NCBI RefSeq assembly: GCF_003788695.1 | Contig: NZ_RARA01000019.1 | Location: 3,543 to 12,336, forward strand | Source of the DNA: Candidatus Cardinium hertigii | Lineage (GTDB): Bacteria; Bacteroidota; Bacteroidia; Cytophagales_A; Amoebophilaceae | Direction of reading: 5' to 3' | DNA: 8,794 bases | In this document: one piece after another, positions 5,833 through 8,794 of the stretch | How the letters are laid out: each line of letters opens with the position of its first letter | How positions within the stretch are numbered: position 1 is the first letter of the stretch | Made by a program: the position numbers and the translations under genes | Notes under the pieces: generated by a model | Told to the model about the DNA's origin: nothing | Database searches by the model: none | Seen by the model: only the letters and a program-made list of their open reading frames with translations

Positions 5833-5998
5833 TACTCAATGGATTTGGAAAGCTAGCAAGGCGCGCGAGGGTGAAGTGCACGCAGCATAGTACCCACTAT
5901 GCGAGTACACTGAATCCCGAAGCGGAACAGGGCCCCCCGCCAGATGATATATCTAGTGGGGTGGGGTAAAGCACAGCCAGCTTTTCAAAGACGAAGAG
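5833..5998. repeat. structured module 4 (long version)
   Basis: Like module 1: inner stem GTGCAC / GTACAC, hairpin CATAGT-ACCC-ACTATG, and the CCAGAT-GATAT-ATCTAG region near 5940-5956. It lacks the 30-nt palindrome insert of module 1 and has a G/C-rich stretch (GGGCCCCCCG) where module 1 has GGGGTCCC. Confidence 0.55.
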
Positions 5999-6141
5999 TA
6001 GGCTCAAATAAGCTGATTTGTTACCAGCCTTCAGCCTGTAATTTTCTAATCACAGCTTCGTTCAAGGCGCATTTTTTTTTACGATCTAGTATTATTGCGC
6101 TATCTCTAATTAGTATGAACACAGATACGTTAGGCCACATG

Positions 6142-6253
6142 ACTGAACGGACAATGGCGTCAACTTAAGGTTTAGCTGTTATTGATAACCAAGTAGAATA
6201 GGAGGGTAGGCTAATCATGAATTGCCTTAAGTTGACGCCATTGACTGAACGGA
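6142..6253. repeat. 10-bp duplications flanking the second 92-bp element
   Basis: ACTGAACGGA stands at 6142-6151 and 6244-6253, on either side of the 92-bp element, exactly as in copy 1. The insertion point within the long repeat is therefore the same in both copies. Confidence 0.65.
6152..6243 (-). mobile_element. 92-bp MITE nested in the long repeat (copy 2, inverted)
   Basis: It has the same 19-bp inverted ends and length as 4011-4102, but its core is reversed: TTTAGCTGTTATTGATAACC stands at the left here, while the complement of that end is at the right in copy 1. The flanks are not reversed. Either the element flipped in place, or it inserted twice at the same target in opposite directions. 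Confidence 0.75.
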
Positions 6254-6271
6254 TACGCAGATGGTTTTGGT

Positions 6272-8074
6272 TTAGTGGGAGTGAGGAAGCCCGGGATAAC
6301 AGATCTCACAATACATCCCCTGACTGAAAGGCTTGAGGCCAAAATTGACTTTAAGGAATCTATTAGCCACCTGCTCGTATTCCCTAGCTTGATCTTGATC
6401 TATATTTCCCAAGTTTTCCACATAATCACGTAATCTTTGAATTATATCCTCTCTGCCATGATTGCTTGTCCAACTATTCACAAGAGGTAACTGCGCACCG
6501 CTTTGGGTGACTTGTCCTGTAGTATCCAAATATAAATCGGTTGTTAGAAACTTGAATATATCCCATACTTCATCACGAGAAATCTTCAAGGGCACACCAT
6601 CAAAATGCTGATTAGTAGGAATATTTCTTTGCTTAAACTTATTATTCTGTAATAAATAACCAAGCATGCGTTTTTCTACATACATAGGGTTATGACTGCA
6701 AGCTGAACGGGTTAAATCAGTCTCATAACAGTTTGCTATAAAGACAAGATATGCATAATCTTCAGGCGAGTATCCTTTTTTATTTTTGATGTCTTTCCTA
6801 GCATTGTAATGCTCTAAGAGCTTAACGGTATCTAACTGGAGATTGTCTTGACGCCTACGATTTTCAAAAGGCTCTCTATGAAGCGACTTACAATATTCTA
6901 TATAGGCTGTATGCAAAGCAGTATTCCTATCTTCGTTTTGAGCATCTACCTTAACACCCGCATTTAATAAAAGCTTTATTCCATCTAAGTCGCTTTGCTT
7001 CGATGCCCAATGCAAAGCAGCAGCGCCCCATTTATTTTCTTTGTTTATCTTGTTGCCCCTATCCAATAATAGCTTAACTACATTTGCGTACTTATATTTA
7101 ACTGCGCAATCTAGCGGCATCATCCTTTCTTTGTTCTGCATATCTATTTTAGCACCGCTATTTAATAATAGTTCAACTAAATTTTCTATACCATGCATAG
7201 CTGCCAAATGCAACGCGGTATTTCCCTTTTTGTTCTGCATATCTATTCTAGCACCGCTATCTAATAATAGCTTAACCAAATTTGCCATACTACGCATAGT
7301 TGCCAAATGCAACGCGGTATTTCCCTCTTTGTTCTGAATGTCTATCTGCTCTATCTGTATAATCTTATTTAATAACAGCTGAGTTATATTTTCTTTATCA
7401 TAATTTTCTTTATCATACTTAGCTGCCCAATGTAAAACGGAATCCCCTTCAGCTTTGTTCCGGATATCCACCCTTGCATTATGGTTCAATAATAGTTTCA
7501 CTATATTATAGCGACCATGTTTAACTGCCCAATGCAAAGCTGTATTCCATAATTTATCTTGATTATTTTTGTTTGCCCCTTTCTCTAATAAAAGCTTAGC
7601 TATATCGTACTGACCATATATAGCCGCCAAATGCAAAGCGGTATATCCATCTTCGTCCTTAGCCTCAATGTTTGCACCGCTATCTATTAATAGTTCAGCC
7701 ACATTTGTTTGACCATATGTAGCGGCTATATGCAACGCTGTACTATTTTTTACATTATCACGGCTGTTTATTTCTGGACTATCCTTCAGTATTTTTTGGA
7801 TGCAATCCATACAGCCCGTATAGGCTGCCATATGCAATGGATAGCTGTTAAACATAGCAAGTGGAGGCGCATTTTTACAGATACAACCAGATTGTGAAGC
7901 CTTTCGTATGGTTTCTTGTGTAGAAATATTTTGCTCATTTGCACGTTCCATGCCATTTCTGAGATTTGCGCAACTAAAGGTAATGAAGCAACCACACCAT
8001 ATTGCCATATGCATATACCATCTTACCGTAGATGACCGCCTACCATCTTTTTTATATATTGAATGCATAAACAT
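6272..8074 (-). CDS. ankyrin-repeat lipoprotein
   Basis: A 600-residue protein. Residues 1-34 contain KK and RR, then a hydrophobic segment ending in a lipobox (TFSC, Cys35), so it should be lipid-anchored and not cytosolic. About ten ankyrin repeats of 33 residues run from about 76 to 433, with TALHLAA, LLLDSGA and NxxDxxNxxG signatures. Repeat 5 has an insertion made of a duplicated YDKEN, and repeat 10 an insertion of about 20 residues. Repeats 6 and 7 are nearly identical in DNA. The last 165 residues have no recognisable domain and contain several cysteines, including CEIC. Ankyrin arrays bind proteins and are abundant in intracellular symbionts, where they often act on the host; with this anchor it could face the periplasm or the cell surface. 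The longer start is chosen because it supplies the basic part of the signal peptide. The 3' end is 16 bp from a mobile-element end. Confidence 0.85.
   Translation of the reverse strand: MFMHSIYKKDGRRSSTVRWYMHMAIWCGCFITFSCANLRNGMERANEQNISTQETIRKASQSGCICKNAPPLAMFNSYPLHMAAYTGCMDCIQKILKDSPEINSRDNVKNSTALHIAATYGQTNVAELLIDSGANIEAKDEDGYTALHLAAIYGQYDIAKLLLEKGANKNNQDKLWNTALHWAVKHGRYNIVKLLLNHNARVDIRNKAEGDSVLHWAAKYDKENYDKENITQLLLNKIIQIEQIDIQNKEGNTALHLATMRSMANLVKLLLDSGARIDMQNKKGNTALHLAAMHGIENLVELLLNSGAKIDMQNKERMMPLDCAVKYKYANVVKLLLDRGNKINKENKWGAAALHWASKQSDLDGIKLLLNAGVKVDAQNEDRNTALHTAYIEYCKSLHREPFENRRRQDNLQLDTVKLLEHYNARKDIKNKKGYSPEDYAYLVFIANCYETDLTRSACSHNPMYVEKRMLGYLLQNNKFKQRNIPTNQHFDGVPLKISRDEVWDIFKFLTTDLYLDTTGQVTQSGAQLPLVNSWTSNHGREDIIQRLRDYVENLGNIDQDQAREYEQVANRFLKVNFGLKPFSQGMYCEICYPGLPHSH
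7135..7336. repeat. recent 99-bp duplication inside the ankyrin array
   Basis: TGCCAAATGCAACGCGGTAT at 7202 recurs at 7301, and TCTGCATATCTATT at 7135 recurs at 7234, both with a 99-bp period, which is one ankyrin repeat. Divergence is only a few bases, against much greater divergence among the other repeats. The array can change repeat number in frame. Confidence 0.7.
7388..7417. repeat. 15-bp tandem duplication in ankyrin repeat 5
   Basis: ATTTTCTTTATCATA occurs twice in a row (7388-7402, 7403-7417) and encodes the doubled YDKEN inserted in ankyrin repeat 5. The frame is kept. Confidence 0.7.
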
Positions 8075-8522
8075 CAGACTATTATTTTAATAAATTAAAC
8101 ATATATACAATTGCCCAGTATGGATTTTCCTTCATCTAGGTAAGAGAATTTACTAGGCAAGCCTAAGGTAAATGTAAGAATTACGCAGGCTTAAAGCAAA
8201 TACAGTGCCCATTTCAGAAATGGCTACATTCCGTATACTTTACTGTATGCTTTACTGTTTGATAAATATAATGCATTATATCAGATGCCATAAATTTAGA
8301 AAGAGGTGTTCTACCATGGATCATATCTTTATTGACAATAATTTGATTATTGCTGCAAAAAATTTAGAAGTTGAAAGGGACATAATCTTGTATTTTTTTT
8401 AAAAAGGGACATTAATACCATACGTTATACAATCGTATAGCACTACAATTTCTACGAATATAAACCATGAAATATCCAAAAAAATGATGAATCAAAAATG
8501 CAAATTATCATGTAAAGCATGC
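8075..8522. other. intergenic region with no supported gene
   Basis: It lies between the ankyrin gene start and the end of the nuclease-domain gene. A plus-strand frame at 8205-8402 has no recognisable family and a composition typical of AT-rich non-coding DNA. A 10-bp direct repeat AAAGGGACAT occurs at 8374-8383 and 8403-8412. Weak stems (AAGCCT/AGGCTT near 8163-8195, ATACG/CGTAT near 8422-8440) have no T-runs. The promoter of the ankyrin gene should lie here, but no TAnnTTTG match was found on the minus strand. Confidence 0.4.
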
Positions 8523-8794
8523 TCATAGGTTATCCACTTGATACGCCACTGCTACCTCCTTACCACAAAAAGCAAAGGCTAATTTGGTAATTTTTTTTAC
8601 ATGGAGATGGCGTTTTACTTTGCTAGCATACTGTCTATCCTGAATTTGTGCCAACCCAGCTTGAGCCATCTTATCCAAACTTATGGGATATTTGGCTATT
8701 TTATACTCTATAATCAATGCATTGCTTTGTTTACCTATTTGTGGTTTTAAAAGCATATCTGCTCTACCACTGCCCGTTTCTATTTCACTTTCTA
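8523..8794 (-). CDS. C-terminal PD-(D/E)XK nuclease domain, DUF1703/PDDEXK_9 type (partial)
   Basis: The 5' part is beyond the right edge; the frame is open to position 8794. The visible 90 residues read ESEIETGSGRADMLLKP, then a strand ALIIEYKIAK, then a helix with AQAGLAQIQDRQYASK, and a final strand KLAFAFCGKEVAVAYQV. Asp of GRAD followed by E-x-K in IIEYK is the PD-(D/E)XK active-site pattern, and AxxQIxxxxYA is typical of the DUF1703 domain that ends AAA-ATPase-like proteins. Such proteins are usually about 500-600 residues with an N-terminal AAA-ATPase_like domain, often present in many copies in Bacteroidota and symbionts; their role is not established. The active-site residues present look intact. 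The upstream ATPase part is inferred, not seen. Confidence 0.8.
   Translation of the reverse strand, partial: ESEIETGSGRADMLLKPQIGKQSNALIIEYKIAKYPISLDKMAQAGLAQIQDRQYASKVKRHLHVKKITKLAFAFCGKEVAVAYQVDNL

Larger units (their letters stand above)
5647..6064. repeat. foldback stem enclosing modules 3 and 4
   Basis: It corresponds to 3470-3925. TGAACAAAGCTGT 5647-5659 pairs with 6052-6064 (12 of 13), GAAAATTTCAGG 5661-5672 with 6035-6046 (11 of 12), and AAATCAG 5684-5690 with 6013-6019 (7 of 7). The right arm has diverged from copy 1 at several bases, yet pairing with the left arm is kept. Confidence 0.5.
5551..6255. mobile_element. long non-coding repeat, copy 2
   Basis: A 705-bp direct repeat of 3310-4114, with the same ends (TATCCGTTCA at 5551, TGAACGGATA at 6246-6255), foldback stem, two modules and nested 92-bp element. 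It lacks about 60 bp including the 13-bp hairpin of copy 1, and its modules are in the other order (short, then long). No target-site duplication is visible outside its ends, which suggests recombination or deletion after insertion. Its right end lies 16 bp beyond the stop codon of the ankyrin gene, and its left end about 100 bp upstream of the second hydrolase, so it fills the whole gap between them. Confidence 0.7.

Noticed and set aside
3531..5998. Repeated modules considered as a CRISPR array
   Set aside because: There are only two modules per locus, they are about 120-200 bp long with no short repeat-spacer alternation, and no cas gene is nearby.
5944..6168. 74-codon plus-strand frame
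   Set aside because: It runs through the module end, the foldback arm and the 92-bp element of the long repeat, with no protein-like features.
7041..7337. 98-codon plus-strand frame with repeated segments
   Set aside because: It is the antisense shadow of the ankyrin repeats.
8205..8402. 65-codon plus-strand frame, with a possible internal start MDHIFIDNN
   Set aside because: No recognisable domain, no convincing ribosome binding site or promoter, and composition like the surrounding non-coding DNA. A gene remnant cannot be excluded.
1..8794. tRNA or rRNA genes
   Set aside because: No cloverleaf with a T-arm consensus and no rRNA signature was seen on either strand by reading.

Overview
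This AT-rich window most likely comes from a reduced-genome, host-associated member of the Bacteroidota, of the Amoebophilaceae kind (Cardinium/Amoebophilus). The case is indirect. There is a good Bacteroidota-type promoter (TTTG, 20 nt, TATCTTTG) on the minus strand at 232-263. Start sites mostly have A/T-rich leaders without a strong Shine-Dalgarno. There is an ankyrin-repeat lipoprotein, the tail of an AAA-like/PD-(D/E)XK (DUF1703-type) protein, a decayed transporter remnant, and many small non-coding mobile elements. The species is an inference.

Layout. Positions 1-55 (minus) hold the start of a gene with a signal peptide that leaves the window. It is preceded by a leader (about 56-295) with a 21-codon ORF, a strong SD, competing hairpins, a promoter and a 23-nt palindrome. 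A 177-bp element with 24-bp terminal inverted repeats lies at 326-502. A 54-codon remnant at 664-828 looks like the C-terminus of a sodium:solute symporter. The only intact plus-strand gene (960-1829) is a HAD class IIA-like hydrolase of the TIGR01459 type. The rest is on the minus strand: an alpha/beta-hydrolase lipoprotein (2095-3048), a second, different alpha/beta-hydrolase/lipase-like lipoprotein (4200-5453), an ankyrin-repeat lipoprotein (6272-8074), and the 3' end of a PD-(D/E)XK nuclease-domain protein (8523-8794).

The most unusual content is between the lipoprotein genes. Two long, non-coding, relatively GC-rich repeats lie in direct orientation (3310-4114 and 5551-6255). Each begins TATCCGTTCACTTGCG and ends TGAACGGATA. 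Each holds a long interrupted foldback stem enclosing two copies of a hairpin-forming module of about 120 bp, and each has a 92-bp inverted-repeat element inserted at exactly the same place near its right end. The 92-bp element is in opposite orientation in the two copies although the 10-bp flanking duplication is the same. The modules come in two versions whose differences include a compensatory base-pair change, which suggests selection on a folded RNA or DNA form. The first repeat still has a 9-bp target-site duplication, so the unit behaves like a non-autonomous mobile element.

How it fits together: three predicted lipoproteins (two serine hydrolases and an ankyrin protein) are separated by these repeats, and the 3' ends of two of the genes lie at or within 20 bp of repeat ends. 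This looks like an accessory cell-envelope or host-interaction region shaped by repeat-mediated recombination. No enzyme substrate or host target can be read from the sequence.
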